NCBI GenBank assembly: GCA_910588375.1 | Contig: CAJUQA010000007.1 | Location: 71,034 to 135,033, forward strand | Source: an uncultured Odoribacter sp. | GTDB taxonomy: Bacteria > Bacteroidota > Bacteroidia > Bacteroidales > Marinifilaceae | Reading direction: 5' to 3' | DNA: 64,000 nt | In this document: positions 1 through 9,172 of the stretch, in pieces | How positions within the stretch are numbered: the stretch's first letter is position 1 | How the letters are laid out: each line of letters opens with the position of its first letter | Program-made: the position numbers and the translations under genes | The notes under the pieces: generated by a model | The model's database searches: none | Seen by the model: only the letters and a program-made list of their open reading frames with translations | Told to the model about the DNA's origin: nothing

Positions 1-2162
1 TACGTTTTTTTCATGGGAAACAGGAACAATATCCCCAACTTGCCGATAAAGCGGGATTAATCCGTCTCTTCCCTTACGTAATGCAACGCCTGGATTCCAT
101 CCTATCCAAACACGGAAGCATCAAAGATAACGCTTCTCCCGAACTAGCAGACATCCGACACCAATTGGTAAAAAAACAAGCCGGTATTTCCAGACGGATG
201 CAAACACTCTTACAACAAGCTCAAAGCGAAGGATGGGCTGAAAAAGAATGTGCAATAGCCATTCGGGACGGACGTATGGTCATTCCTGTTCCGGCAGCTT
301 ACAAACGAAAAATCAACGGCATCGTACACGACGAGTCGGCCACCAGAAAAACTTCCTACATCGAACCGGCGGAAATCATTGAAACCAACAATGAAATCCG
401 GGAACTGCAACTGGAAGAAAAAAGAGAAATCAACCGGATTCTGAGAAAATTCGCAGATGACATCCGTCCTTACATAAACGACCTCATCCCCGCTTACGAC
501 TTTATGGCATTTATTGACTTCGTAAAAGCCAAAGCTGCTTTTTCTCTGTCCATTAATGCCATAACTCCTGCATTTTCTGACAAACCGGAAATACTCTGGT
601 ACGAAGCCCGCCACCCACTTCTATATCTATCATTTCAAAACACAGACAAACACCTAATACCTCTAAAAATAGAAATTAACGAAGAACAGCGCATCATTCT
701 GATATCCGGCCCCAATGCAGGAGGGAAATCCGTCTGCCTGCAAACCTCCGGTCTATTGCAATACATGTTCCAATGCGGATTGCCCGTACCTGTTAATGAA
801 GCCAGCCGATTCGGAATATTCCGCCACATTCTGATAGACATCGGTGACGAACAGTCGATTGAAAACGACTTGAGTACATATAGTTCCCATCTGATTAACA
901 TGAAAAACTTTGTACGATACGGAGATGGGAACACCCTCATACTCATCGATGAGTTCGGAACAGGAACAGAACCCATGCTGGGTGGCGCGATTGCCGAAGC
1001 CATCCTGCATGCCTTAAACCGACAAAACGTAAAAGGTGTCATTACCACCCACTATACCAATTTGAAACATTACGCTTCCGCTACTTCCGGAATTGAAAAC
1101 GGAGCCATGCTTTACGACAATCACCGGATGATGCCTTTATTCGAGCTACAAATAGGGAAACCGGGCTCTTCCTTTGCTTTCGAGATTGCCAAAAAGATAG
1201 GACTTCCCAAAGAAATTCTGGAAGAAGCCGCCGGGAAAATCGGCACCGACCACATCAATTACGACAAACACCTGAAAGACATCGCCCGAGATAAGCACTA
1301 TTGGGAAGAAAAGCGAAAAAAAATACATGAAAATGAAAAACGGCTTGAGGAGGTAATTGAACGCTACAGTTACGAGCTCAACGAAGCCTCCCGGCTCAGG
1401 AAGGAAATCCTTCACGAAGCCCAGGAAAAAGCCCGCACACTGATTACCGATGCCAACAAAACAATAGAAAACACCATCCGGAAAATCAAAGAGTGTCAGG
1501 CCGAAAAAGAAAAAACCAAAGCCGCCAGGCAAAAATTGGAAGAACAACAAAACAAAATCATGTCAGAAGAAGAGGAAGAAGAACGCCTGCGCCGGAAAAT
1601 CGAAAAAATAAAAAGAAGAGAAAACCGCAAATCCCGCAACAATTCATCCGATACCCAAACAGTCAATCCTGCTACGCCAACTCTTTCCGCCATACAAAAA
1701 GGCGATTTCGTAAAACTGCCCAACCAGGCCACCGGAGAAGTCATGGAAATCAAAGACAAAAAAGCTGTAATTGCTTTAGGAAATATCCGAACCACTGTTC
1801 CTCTACATCATTTACAAAAAATATCAGCCAATCAGGCCAAAAAACAGATGAAACCTTCCACCACCATATCCAATTGGTCCGGTTTCAGAGAAAATCTAAG
1901 TCAGAAACGTCTGATGTTCAAACCCGAAATCGACGTCCGGGGCATGCGTGGAGACGAAGCCCTGCAAAAAGTGACGGCCTTTATTGACGAAGCCGTCATG
2001 CTCGACTCAAAAGACCTCAGAATATTACACGGCACAGGTAGCGGAGCCTTGCGACAACTTATCCGCCAATACCTGAGCACCAATCCTGTAATTGGCTCAT
2101 ATAACGACGAACAAATCCAACTGGGTGGCGCAGGCATCACCGTCATTCACCTGGATATATAG
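1..2162 (+). CDS. mutS2: MutS2 family ATPase/Smr endonuclease, 5' partial
   Basis: The frame is open from base 3 through the left edge, so the N-terminus lies outside the window. The first ATG, at 81, is internal. The MutS ATPase core is clear: Walker A GPNAGGKS near 708-731 and Walker B LILIDEFGTGTEP near 935-970. A long charged coiled-coil linker follows at about 1270-1650. The C-terminal Smr domain carries IDVRGMRG near 1929 and LHGTGSGALR near 2025. The family recognises branched DNA (antirecombination), and in some bacteria collided ribosomes; Smr is the nuclease module. The last 20 bp overlap the 3' end of the opposing kdsA gene. Confidence 0.96.
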   Translation, partial: RFFHGKQEQYPQLADKAGLIRLFPYVMQRLDSILSKHGSIKDNASPELADIRHQLVKKQAGISRRMQTLLQQAQSEGWAEKECAIAIRDGRMVIPVPAAYKRKINGIVHDESATRKTSYIEPAEIIETNNEIRELQLEEKREINRILRKFADDIRPYINDLIPAYDFMAFIDFVKAKAAFSLSINAITPAFSDKPEILWYEARHPLLYLSFQNTDKHLIPLKIEINEEQRIILISGPNAGGKSVCLQTSGLLQYMFQCGLPVPVNEASRFGIFRHILIDIGDEQSIENDLSTYSSHLINMKNFVRYGDGNTLILIDEFGTGTEPMLGGAIAEAILHALNRQNVKGVITTHYTNLKHYASATSGIENGAMLYDNHRMMPLFELQIGKPGSSFAFEIAKKIGLPKEILEEAAGKIGTDHINYDKHLKDIARDKHYWEEKRKKIHENEKRLEEVIERYSYELNEASRLRKEILHEAQEKARTLITDANKTIENTIRKIKECQAEKEKTKAARQKLEEQQNKIMSEEEEEERLRRKIEKIKRRENRKSRNNSSDTQTVNPATPTLSAIQKGDFVKLPNQATGEVMEIKDKKAVIALGNIRTTVPLHHLQKISANQAKKQMKPSTTISNWSGFRENLSQKRLMFKPEIDVRGMRGDEALQKVTAFIDEAVMLDSKDLRILHGTGSGALRQLIRQYLSTNPVIGSYNDEQIQLGGAGITVIHLDI

Positions 2163-2958
2163 CCTTCCGGATTCTCACCAACTTCTCCAACAAATCGTCC
2201 ATCAAATCCAGCCGCAACATATTAGCCCCGTCCGATTTGGCATGGGCTGGATCCATATGAGTCTCTATAAACAATCCGTCAGCCCCGACTGCTATTCCTG
2301 CTTTCGCTATGGTTTCAATCAAAGCCGGCTGTCCTCCCGTCACACCGCAAGCTTGGTTAGGCTGCTGCAAAGAATGCGTGGCATCCACCACCACCGGACA
2401 CTTACACTCTTGCTGCATTATTTTTATACCCCGATAATCCACCACCAAATCCTGATATCCGAAAGTCGTTCCCCGTTCCGTCACCATCACATCCGGATTA
2501 TCCGATTCCCTAATCTTTTCCACAGCAAAGCGCATTGCCTCTGGAGAAAGAAACTGTCCTTTCTTCACATTCACCACACGCCCCGTCCGGGCAGCAGCTA
2601 CCAATAAATCAGTCTGTCGGCATAGAAAAGCCGGAATCTGTAACACATCCACATATTCCGCCGCCATAACGGCATCCTCCGGACTATGAACATCGGTCAC
2701 CACCGGAATCTGAAATTCCTTTCTGACCTTAGCCAATATCTCCAAAGCCTTAATATCCCCTATTCCCGTAAAAGAATCCAAACGAGAACGGTTAGCTTTC
2801 TTAAACGACCCCTTAAAAACATAAGGGATTCCCAATTTGCTTGTCAATTCCGACACATGTCCGGCTATTTTAAAGGCCATTTCCTCCCCTTCAATCACAC
2901 AGGGACCCGCCAACAAAAAAAACATATCGGAATTTGTAATCTTTTCCATTATATTCAT
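2143..2958 (-). CDS. kdsA: 3-deoxy-8-phosphooctulonate (KDO-8-P) synthase
   Basis: The enzyme condenses phosphoenolpyruvate with D-arabinose 5-phosphate to make KDO-8-phosphate for lipopolysaccharide inner core. It is a full-length TIM barrel of 271 aa with VFKGSFKKANRSR, TDVHSPEDA, LQIPAFLCRQTDL and VNVKKGQFLSP. The N-terminal AGPC motif has a cysteine where the E. coli enzyme has asparagine, which places it in the metal-dependent KdsA class (family knowledge applied to the visible residue). The gene lies 26 nt after rarA on the same strand, so the two are probably co-transcribed. Its stop codon falls inside the end of mutS2. An alternative start is the in-frame ATG at 2949. Confidence 0.96.
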   Translation of the reverse strand: MNIMEKITNSDMFFLLAGPCVIEGEEMAFKIAGHVSELTSKLGIPYVFKGSFKKANRSRLDSFTGIGDIKALEILAKVRKEFQIPVVTDVHSPEDAVMAAEYVDVLQIPAFLCRQTDLLVAAARTGRVVNVKKGQFLSPEAMRFAVEKIRESDNPDVMVTERGTTFGYQDLVVDYRGIKIMQQECKCPVVVDATHSLQQPNQACGVTGGQPALIETIAKAGIAVGADGLFIETHMDPAHAKSDGANMLRLDLMDDLLEKLVRIRKAIYPGE

Positions 2959-2984
2959 ACACTATCTATTAAAAATCTTCACCA

Positions 2985-4259
2985 TTATTTATATTTTCTT
3001 TTCCACCACAACTTTAAACGCTCCGAAATTTTCAACTCCTGGGCATTCTGCTGCGGATGGTAAAACACCTTATCCTTCACTTCCTCAGGCATATACTCCT
3101 GCTCCACAAAATTTCCAGGGAAATCATGCGCATATTTATAATCTTTTCCATAATTCAACTCCTTCATGAGCTTGGTCGGAGCATTTCGCAAATATAAAGG
3201 CACCTGTATATTACCCGTCTGTCTCACCAAAGCCATCGCTTCTCCTATCGCCAGATAGGCCGAATTGCTTTTAGGAGAGGTAGCCAGATAAATCAGACAC
3301 TCAGCCAAAGGAATACGAGCTTCCGGCATTCCAATTTTATGTACCGCTTCAAAACAGGCATTTGCAATCAGCATGGCATTCGGGTTAGCCAACCCTATAT
3401 CCTCCGAAGCCGAGATAATCAACCGCCGGGCAATAAACTTCGGGTCTTCTCCCCCCTCTAACATCCGTGCCATATAATAAAGAGCCGCATTCGGATCACT
3501 TCCCCGGACAGATTTAATCATCGCCGAAATAATATCATAATGCTGCTCCCCATCCTTATCATACATCAGCGGATTTTCCTGCAACTCTTTTCTCACCGTC
3601 TCATTATCGATAACAATCTCCTCCGAACGCTGAGCCCCCACAACCAAATCCAGAATATTCAAAAGTTTACGGGCATCCCCTCCGCTAAACGAAATCAACG
3701 CCTCTTTCTCCTTTACCGTAATCTTCTTCTCCTTCAAATAGAAATCACGGGTCAAAGCATGGTCTATCAACTCTTCCAGATCCGCCTTTTCCAAAGCCTT
3801 CAGTACATACACCTGGCAACGCGACAACAACGGCGAAATCACTTCAAATGACGGATTTTCCGTCGTAGCCCCAATCAATGTCACCGTTCCCTTCTCCACA
3901 GCAGCCAACAAGGAATCCTGCTGCGCTTTTGAAAAACGATGAATTTCATCGATAAACAATATCGGATTCGGAGTATTGAAAAAACGCTGACTCTCGGCTT
4001 TCTGGATCACTTCCCGCACATCCTTCACCCCGGAACTGACAGCACTCAACACATAAAACGGACGCTTCAACTGCTCGGCAACAATCATCGCTAAAGTAGT
4101 CTTACCTACCCCCGGAGGTCCCCACAGGATAAATGACGACACATTGCCTGATTCTATCATTTTCCGGAGCACCTTCCCTGTCCCCACTAAATGCTTCTGT
4201 CCGATATAATCATCCAGTGTTTTCGGCCGCATCCGCTCTGCCAAAGGTTTGTTTTCCAT
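2985..4259 (-). CDS. rarA: Replication-associated recombination protein A (RarA/MgsA AAA+ ATPase)
   Basis: This AAA+ ATPase of the clamp-loader clade acts at stalled replication forks. It has LAERMRPKTLDDYIGQ at the N-terminus, Walker A GPPGVGKTT, Walker B LFIDEIHRF, sensor 1 GATTENPSF and the C-terminal MgsA tetramerisation region with ASEDIGLANPNA. I start it at the ATG at 4259 (protein MENKPLAERM...). The longer frame begins at a TTG inside a TATCTTTG promoter element (4281-4288) and is unlikely. The gene sits 57 nt after the helicase gene and 26 nt before kdsA. Confidence 0.95.
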   Translation of the reverse strand: MENKPLAERMRPKTLDDYIGQKHLVGTGKVLRKMIESGNVSSFILWGPPGVGKTTLAMIVAEQLKRPFYVLSAVSSGVKDVREVIQKAESQRFFNTPNPILFIDEIHRFSKAQQDSLLAAVEKGTVTLIGATTENPSFEVISPLLSRCQVYVLKALEKADLEELIDHALTRDFYLKEKKITVKEKEALISFSGGDARKLLNILDLVVGAQRSEEIVIDNETVRKELQENPLMYDKDGEQHYDIISAMIKSVRGSDPNAALYYMARMLEGGEDPKFIARRLIISASEDIGLANPNAMLIANACFEAVHKIGMPEARIPLAECLIYLATSPKSNSAYLAIGEAMALVRQTGNIQVPLYLRNAPTKLMKELNYGKDYKYAHDFPGNFVEQEYMPEEVKDKVFYHPQQNAQELKISERLKLWWKRKYK

Positions 4260-4280
4260 AATAAAAATCCTTATCCTCGA

Positions 4281-4288
4281 CAAAGATA
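4281..4288 (-). promoter_or_regulatory. Bacteroidota -7 element for rarA
   Basis: TATCTTTG on the minus strand matches TAnnTTTG exactly and lies 21 bp upstream of the chosen rarA ATG. A CTTG at 4309-4312, 20 bp further up, could serve as a weak -33. The site lies between the helicase stop and rarA. Confidence 0.6.
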
Positions 4289-4316
4289 GTGCAAAGCGAA
4301 TGCAAAATCAAGCCTG

Positions 4317-6437
4317 TCAGGTGTCCAATTTTATCCCGCGAAACTCATCCACCATTTCTAACAAAGAGCTTCCGTACTTTTCAATCACCTTTTTCCCGAT
4401 ACCGGGAATTTTCAACAATTCCCTGCTATCGGCAGGCAGCGTATTGCAAATCCCCAACAAAGCTTTCTGCTGCAACACCGTATAAACAGGCAATTTCAGT
4501 TTGTCAGCCTGCCGTTTCCGCCATTCACACAATTTTCCATACAATGCGGGATGTAAAATATCCGTAGAAACATTTATTTTCTCCTGTCGCTTATGTCCCG
4601 GCAAAATCGCCTTATCCAACACAGCTTCAGCACGGCTCTTCAAATAGGCGACCGGAGAAAATCCCTCTGCTACCGATTCAAGCACCCGTATTTTGACCTG
4701 GAACTCCTGGAACAACCGACTCATAGCTTCTTCGAGCAGTTTCCGGACCTCTCTACTATCAGTTTCCGGATAAGCAGCATCACATACCGCCATCCGAAAC
4801 TTTTCCATCTCCTCCCGAAAATAAACCACTCCCTTAGCGATTCTCTCCTTTATCACCTCATCCTTTTCATAATCGGCAGAAGCCATCAATAAACGCTGCA
4901 ACTGTACTTTGAAACGCTCTCCCACTTCCGTCAACCGTTCATGACTTTCTTCGCGCATCTCCCGGTAAAAGCGACTCAACTCCGGATACAACCGATACAA
5001 ATATTTTCCATAAATCCAAGTTACCCGCTGTATACTTTTCCACACAGAAATGAAGTCAAATAACTCCGTAACCAACTGAATATAATACTTTTTCTTCTCC
5101 TCTTCCAATTCATCCCTGCCCGGCTGATTACGCTCTACCTTCTGTATAAAACTCCGCACCACTCGGTCATGAATCACAACTCCGTTTTTCAAAGGCGAAC
5201 TCAACACCAAACCTTCCAAAGACTTACAACGGCTCAAAGCCACATACACCTGCCCATGGGTAAAGGCAGCCCCCACATCAATGACCGCACGTTCAAATGT
5301 AAGTCCCTGACTCTTATGAATCGTAATTGCCCAAGCCGTTTTCAAAGGATATTGAACAAACCTTCCCTCAACGGTCTCTCGTATTTCCTTTGTTTCCGGA
5401 TTTATGGCATAACGGGTATTCAACCACTCCTCCCTATTCACGGCAATAGGCTTTGAGTCCCCCTTGCATTGTACTTGTACATAATCTGTCGCGATAGAAA
5501 CGATACGGCCTATTTTTCCGTTATAATATCTTTTCTCCCCGGAAGAATCATTTTTTACAAACATCACCTGAGCCCCTCTTTTCAATACCAATTTCTCGTC
5601 AGTAGGAAACAAATAAGCCGGGAACTCCCCCTCCAGTTGTGCCGGGAAAGTATAACTCCTGTCATCTATCTCATCTAATTTACGGGTATTAATTAACTGA
5701 GCCCGGGCATTGTGAGTCGTCAAAACAATATATCCCTCCTCCTCCGAAGGTCTGAAATCCGGTATATACCGCCGGTTCAATGCGGATATACTCTCCTCGT
5801 CCATTTGATTATCACGGATTTTATTCAATAAATGAACAAATCTTTCATCAGCCTGCCTATAAACATGTGTCAATTCGATACTCACATAACGGGTCTGTTG
5901 CAACGCCACACTATCAAAGAAAAAAGGCGATTGATATACCTCTTTCAACAATTCCCATTCTTCCTCTTTTACAACAGGAGCCAATTGTTGCACATCCCCA
6001 ATCAACAAAAGTTGCACTCCGCCGAAAGGCTTATCCCCTCCCCGGTAGCGACACAGCAAATCGCTCACTGCATCCAGCAAATCCGCCCGAACCATACTGA
6101 CTTCATCAATCACCAATAAATCCAGCGTCTTGATAATATTGATTTTTTCCCGACTAAACTTATTGCTGAATCCTCCGGCATTTTTCCGTACAGTTGTTCC
6201 CATTCCAGGAAAATAAGGACCAAAAGGCAACTGAAAAAAAGAATGAATAGTTACCCCACCGGCATTGATGGCAGCAACTCCCGTCGGAGCGACAACGATC
6301 ATTCTCTTCGGGGACATTGTTTTCAAACTACGCAAAAAAGTAGTTTTTCCGGTTCCCGCCTTACCCGTCAAAAACAAATTTGTACCCGTATAACACAGAA
6401 AATGATGCGCAAGTTCCCATTGAGCATTTCTTTCCAT
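4317..6437 (-). CDS. PIF1/RecD-like superfamily 1 helicase with C-terminal HRDC domain
   Basis: The N-terminal helicase core has Walker A FLTGKAGTGKTTFL (about residues 20-35), motif Ia VAPTGVAAINAGGVTIHSFF, motif II LVIDEVSMVRADLLD and a late motif AWAITIHKSQGLTFERAVID, which are the PIF1/RecD2 hallmarks. A charged helical segment follows. The C-terminal 75 or so residues resemble an HRDC domain ending in a helix-hairpin-helix (LKIPGIGKKVIEKYG). The predicted role is unwinding DNA at forks or secondary structures. The ATG at 6437 is chosen because the longer frame starts at a TTG inside the -7 element at 6465-6472. About 706 aa. Confidence 0.88.
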   Translation of the reverse strand: MERNAQWELAHHFLCYTGTNLFLTGKAGTGKTTFLRSLKTMSPKRMIVVAPTGVAAINAGGVTIHSFFQLPFGPYFPGMGTTVRKNAGGFSNKFSREKINIIKTLDLLVIDEVSMVRADLLDAVSDLLCRYRGGDKPFGGVQLLLIGDVQQLAPVVKEEEWELLKEVYQSPFFFDSVALQQTRYVSIELTHVYRQADERFVHLLNKIRDNQMDEESISALNRRYIPDFRPSEEEGYIVLTTHNARAQLINTRKLDEIDDRSYTFPAQLEGEFPAYLFPTDEKLVLKRGAQVMFVKNDSSGEKRYYNGKIGRIVSIATDYVQVQCKGDSKPIAVNREEWLNTRYAINPETKEIRETVEGRFVQYPLKTAWAITIHKSQGLTFERAVIDVGAAFTHGQVYVALSRCKSLEGLVLSSPLKNGVVIHDRVVRSFIQKVERNQPGRDELEEEKKKYYIQLVTELFDFISVWKSIQRVTWIYGKYLYRLYPELSRFYREMREESHERLTEVGERFKVQLQRLLMASADYEKDEVIKERIAKGVVYFREEMEKFRMAVCDAAYPETDSREVRKLLEEAMSRLFQEFQVKIRVLESVAEGFSPVAYLKSRAEAVLDKAILPGHKRQEKINVSTDILHPALYGKLCEWRKRQADKLKLPVYTVLQQKALLGICNTLPADSRELLKIPGIGKKVIEKYGSSLLEMVDEFRGIKLDT

Positions 6438-6464
6438 ATCCTTATGACACACATTAACACCTAA

Positions 6465-6472
6465 CAAAGATA
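6465..6472 (-). promoter_or_regulatory. -7 element for the helicase gene
   Basis: TATCTTTG on the minus strand is an exact TAnnTTTG match, 27 bp upstream of the ATG at 6437. The -33 position would fall in the perfect dyad at 6489-6508. Confidence 0.6.
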
Positions 6473-6488
6473 AAATAAAATACCCAAA

Positions 6489-6508
6489 AATCCCTATAAA
6501 TAGGGATT
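6489..6508. promoter_or_regulatory. Perfect 20-bp dyad, candidate operator
   Basis: AATCCCTATAAATAGGGATT has two perfect 8-bp arms around TAAA. It lies between the divergent helicase and Ric-like genes, over the -33 zone of both predicted promoters, which is the usual position of a repressor site. The cognate regulator is unknown. Confidence 0.6.
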
Positions 6509-6537
6509 GCAGATTTCATTTCCTTAGCTTATCTTAG
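6507..6537 (+). promoter_or_regulatory. Predicted promoter for the Ric-like/LuxR pair
   Basis: TTG at 6507-6509, a 20-bp spacer and TATCTTAG at 6530-6537 (one mismatch to TAnnTTTG). The leader to the ATG at 6561 is short. The -33 overlaps the right arm of the dyad at 6489-6508. Confidence 0.45.
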
Positions 6538-6560
6538 AGTCCTCAACCAAAAAAGAAAGC

Positions 6561-7256
6561 ATGGATTCATTTCTCTTCACGCCCCAAATGAAACTGGCCG
6601 ACCTAATCCATACGGATTACAGATTATTACTGTTACTCCCCCGTTTCGGACTCAACTTGGGATTCGGCGACAAATCCGTACAGGAATGTTGCAAGCAGCA
6701 TCAGATTTCAGATAAACTGTTCGTCATGATCTGCAATGTATACACCTCCAGCCATTACCTCCCAAGTGAAGAGGAACTCGCTCAAGTGGACATCAACCAG
6801 CTATTGTCATACCTGAAAAGATCTCATTCATACTATTTAGACAACCGCCTCCTCACGATACAAAACCAACTGGCCGTCATCTCCGAACACGAAGGCATAC
6901 AACAACAAAAAATATTAAACCGTTTTTTTGAAGAATACAAAAAAGAAGTGATTCACCATTTCGAATACGAAGAAAACACGGTTTTCCCTTACATTTCAGC
7001 AATGAAAACAGGAACAAACCGAACCGGCTATTCCATTGAAATCTTCGAACAGAATCACACCAACATCGAAGACAAACTGAACGACCTGAAAAATATCGTT
7101 ATCAAATATCTGCCGGACACAGCACTATTATTGGAAAAAACCAATATGCTATTTAATATTTTTTCTTTGGAAGAAGACCTTTGCAAACATACGCTCATTG
7201 AAGACAAAATACTGATACCCTTGGTTCAAAAACAGGAAAAACGTTATGGCAAATAA
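6561..7256 (+). CDS. Ric/YtfE-like hemerythrin-domain di-iron protein
   Basis: This 231-aa protein has a degenerate ScdA_N-like N-terminus with a Cys-Cys pair at 43-44, followed by a hemerythrin-like four-helix domain. Candidate iron ligands are H89, H133, E137, H166, H210 and E214. Their spacing closely follows the E. coli YtfE set as I recall it (84/129/133/160/204/208). Ric proteins help repair iron-sulfur clusters after nitric oxide or oxidative damage; that role here is inferred. The gene overlaps the next one by 11 nt, so the two are translated from one transcript. A perfect dyad sits upstream at the promoter. The ligand set is complete, so I expect a working di-iron centre. Confidence 0.8.
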   Translation: MDSFLFTPQMKLADLIHTDYRLLLLLPRFGLNLGFGDKSVQECCKQHQISDKLFVMICNVYTSSHYLPSEEELAQVDINQLLSYLKRSHSYYLDNRLLTIQNQLAVISEHEGIQQQKILNRFFEEYKKEVIHHFEYEENTVFPYISAMKTGTNRTGYSIEIFEQNHTNIEDKLNDLKNIVIKYLPDTALLLEKTNMLFNIFSLEEDLCKHTLIEDKILIPLVQKQEKRYGK

Positions 7257-7848
7257 AAAATACAAAATCATCCTGATCGAACCTTCCGACATCATTACAG
7301 CAGGCTTACAGGAATTAATAAAACCTTATAAAGAACTGGAAATTATATCGGTATTTGCCGACTGTGATCATTACACCGACCACATTCACCGTCTACACCC
7401 GGATATTCTTATCATAAACCCGTCAGTCGTGGATTTCAAACACCGGCATTGCCTGGAAAGCATCTTTGACAACACCGAGCAATGCAAACGAATCGCTTTA
7501 ATCTACCAATACATCGAACCGGAAGCTTTAAAATATTACCACGCCACCATTGACATTCGGGAACATCGGGATAAAATTATCAAAAAGCTGCAACAGCTTG
7601 TACATACTACAACTACTGAAACGGAACAAACAGAAACAAACGAACTATCCGATAGGGAAAAAGAAATCCTGATCTCTGTCGCCAAAGGCAGAATCAACAA
7701 AGAAATCGCAGAAGAACATCATATCTCCATCCATACGGTAATTACCCACCGCAAAAACATTATCCGGAAAACGGGAATCAAATCGGTTGCCGGCCTGACA
7801 GTTTATGCATTACTTAATAATCTAATTGATATGAGTGAAGTGGAATAA
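7246..7848 (+). CDS. LuxR/NarL-type regulator with a degenerate receiver domain
   Basis: A 200-aa protein. The C-terminal half is a clear GerE/LuxR helix-turn-helix (LSDREKEILISVAKGRINKE, then IAEEHHISIHTVITHRKNII). The N-terminal half has receiver-like hydrophobic strands, but the usual phospho-acceptor aspartate is Asn58 in DILIINPSV, and the acidic pair after strand 1 reads IEPSD. It is therefore probably not controlled by ordinary phosphorylation. It overlaps the Ric-like gene by 11 nt, suggesting that the di-iron protein and this DNA-binding protein work together, for example as sensor and effector for NO or oxygen stress. No histidine kinase is adjacent. Confidence 0.8.
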   Translation: MANKKYKIILIEPSDIITAGLQELIKPYKELEIISVFADCDHYTDHIHRLHPDILIINPSVVDFKHRHCLESIFDNTEQCKRIALIYQYIEPEALKYYHATIDIREHRDKIIKKLQQLVHTTTTETEQTETNELSDREKEILISVAKGRINKEIAEEHHISIHTVITHRKNIIRKTGIKSVAGLTVYALLNNLIDMSEVE

Positions 7849-7878
7849 TCCCTTTTACAGATGAAAACATCAATAAAA

Positions 7879-8883
7879 TCAGCTATCCAGATAATCTTCC
7901 CTGAAAATCTCCACACACAGAATAAACAGAGCCAACATCAAAGGTCCGAATATCACGCCCATAAAACCAAATAAGGACAAGCCAATAACCACTCCAAAAA
8001 TCGTAATCAACGGATGAGTATCCGCCATCTTTTTCTGAAGCAATCCACGTACCAGATTATCCACATTCCCGATTACAACAAGTGCATAAACAGCCAATCC
8101 GATTCCATTTCCCCAATGGCCTGTCGCCCCTAGATACAAAACCAAAGGAATCCAAACCAATCCAGTTCCTATAATCGGAATAATCGTGGCAAAGCAGGAA
8201 AGCACTCCCCAGAAAAATGCTCCGAATACTCCAAAAAGATAATACCCTAAAAAAGCTGCAATTCCTTGAATTATAGCCAACAAAGGAACTCCAATAGCAT
8301 TGGAACGGACCACCATATGAAACTCTCTCAACACATCCTTTTTATTTTCCCGGTTAAAAGGCAGAATACCATTAATATATTTTTCCATTTTCTTACCACC
8401 TATCAGCATAAAATACAAAACAAAAAGCAATACCAACACGTTAATGGCAAAATTGGTAATTCCTTCCATCAGCATCTGCCCCACCCGCGGCAAAGTTGCT
8501 ACAATCGTATTAACATTTCCTTTACTTAGCAATTCATACCCCGTTTTTAAGCGAATCCAATCCGCCACATGCTCTATCCCGTCCATCAGATTTTTGGGAT
8601 CCAGATTTATCGCCTGTAACTTGGAAATCATCATCCATACCACACAGGACAAAGGTATCAGAAAAATAAGAACAGTCTCACAAAGCAACAATATAGCCAT
8701 AAAACTGCGCTTCATGCGTTTCCGATCCGTCAGCCATATCATTTGAGGACGCAACAATATATATACAGTCAATGCTCCGAGAATACCACCCAAAAAAGGA
8801 GTAATTTTCAAAAATATCAATACTCCAAGCAACAATATAATTACAATCAGCGAATATTTCCAATACTGTTCTTTCATTGACAT
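7879..8883 (-). CDS. AI-2E family transporter (PerM/YdiK-like permease)
   Basis: An integral membrane protein of 334 aa with about eight hydrophobic segments, including the N-terminal YSLIVIILLLGVLIFL and the conserved late stretch LITIFGVVIGLSLFGFMGVI followed by FGPLMLAL, which marks the AI-2E_transport family. Members have been linked to autoinducer-2 export or sodium/proton antiport, and the substrate here cannot be read from sequence. It is transcribed convergently to the LuxR-type gene with 30 bp between the stops. Met1 and Met3 are both possible starts. Confidence 0.88.
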   Translation of the reverse strand: MSMKEQYWKYSLIVIILLLGVLIFLKITPFLGGILGALTVYILLRPQMIWLTDRKRMKRSFMAILLLCETVLIFLIPLSCVVWMMISKLQAINLDPKNLMDGIEHVADWIRLKTGYELLSKGNVNTIVATLPRVGQMLMEGITNFAINVLVLLFVLYFMLIGGKKMEKYINGILPFNRENKKDVLREFHMVVRSNAIGVPLLAIIQGIAAFLGYYLFGVFGAFFWGVLSCFATIIPIIGTGLVWIPLVLYLGATGHWGNGIGLAVYALVVIGNVDNLVRGLLQKKMADTHPLITIFGVVIGLSLFGFMGVIFGPLMLALFILCVEIFREDYLDS

Positions 8884-9172
8884 ATCCCGACTCTTTTAAT
8901 TCACTTTCACCTCCGAATTTCTATTCACACCTGCATAACGTAATCCACCGGGAAAAGTTTATATATCCTCCGCTATAATCGAATTTTCACCTCTTTTCCA
9001 AATAGTAACACTTCACAAGAGAGTATAACATTATTTTTTCATTATCAATATCTTATAAAAAAATCCCTGTAACATCCCCTATCCTATGTCGTAAATTATA
9101 CAGAAATCAAACCACTATGAAAAACAACTTTAGGAATAAAAAAACAATTACTAATCACTTAAATCTAACAGT

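Noticed and set aside
8884..9172. RNA gene or riboswitch before manganese catalase
   Set aside because: The 289-bp gap is A/T-rich with no convincing stem set or tRNA-like arms.
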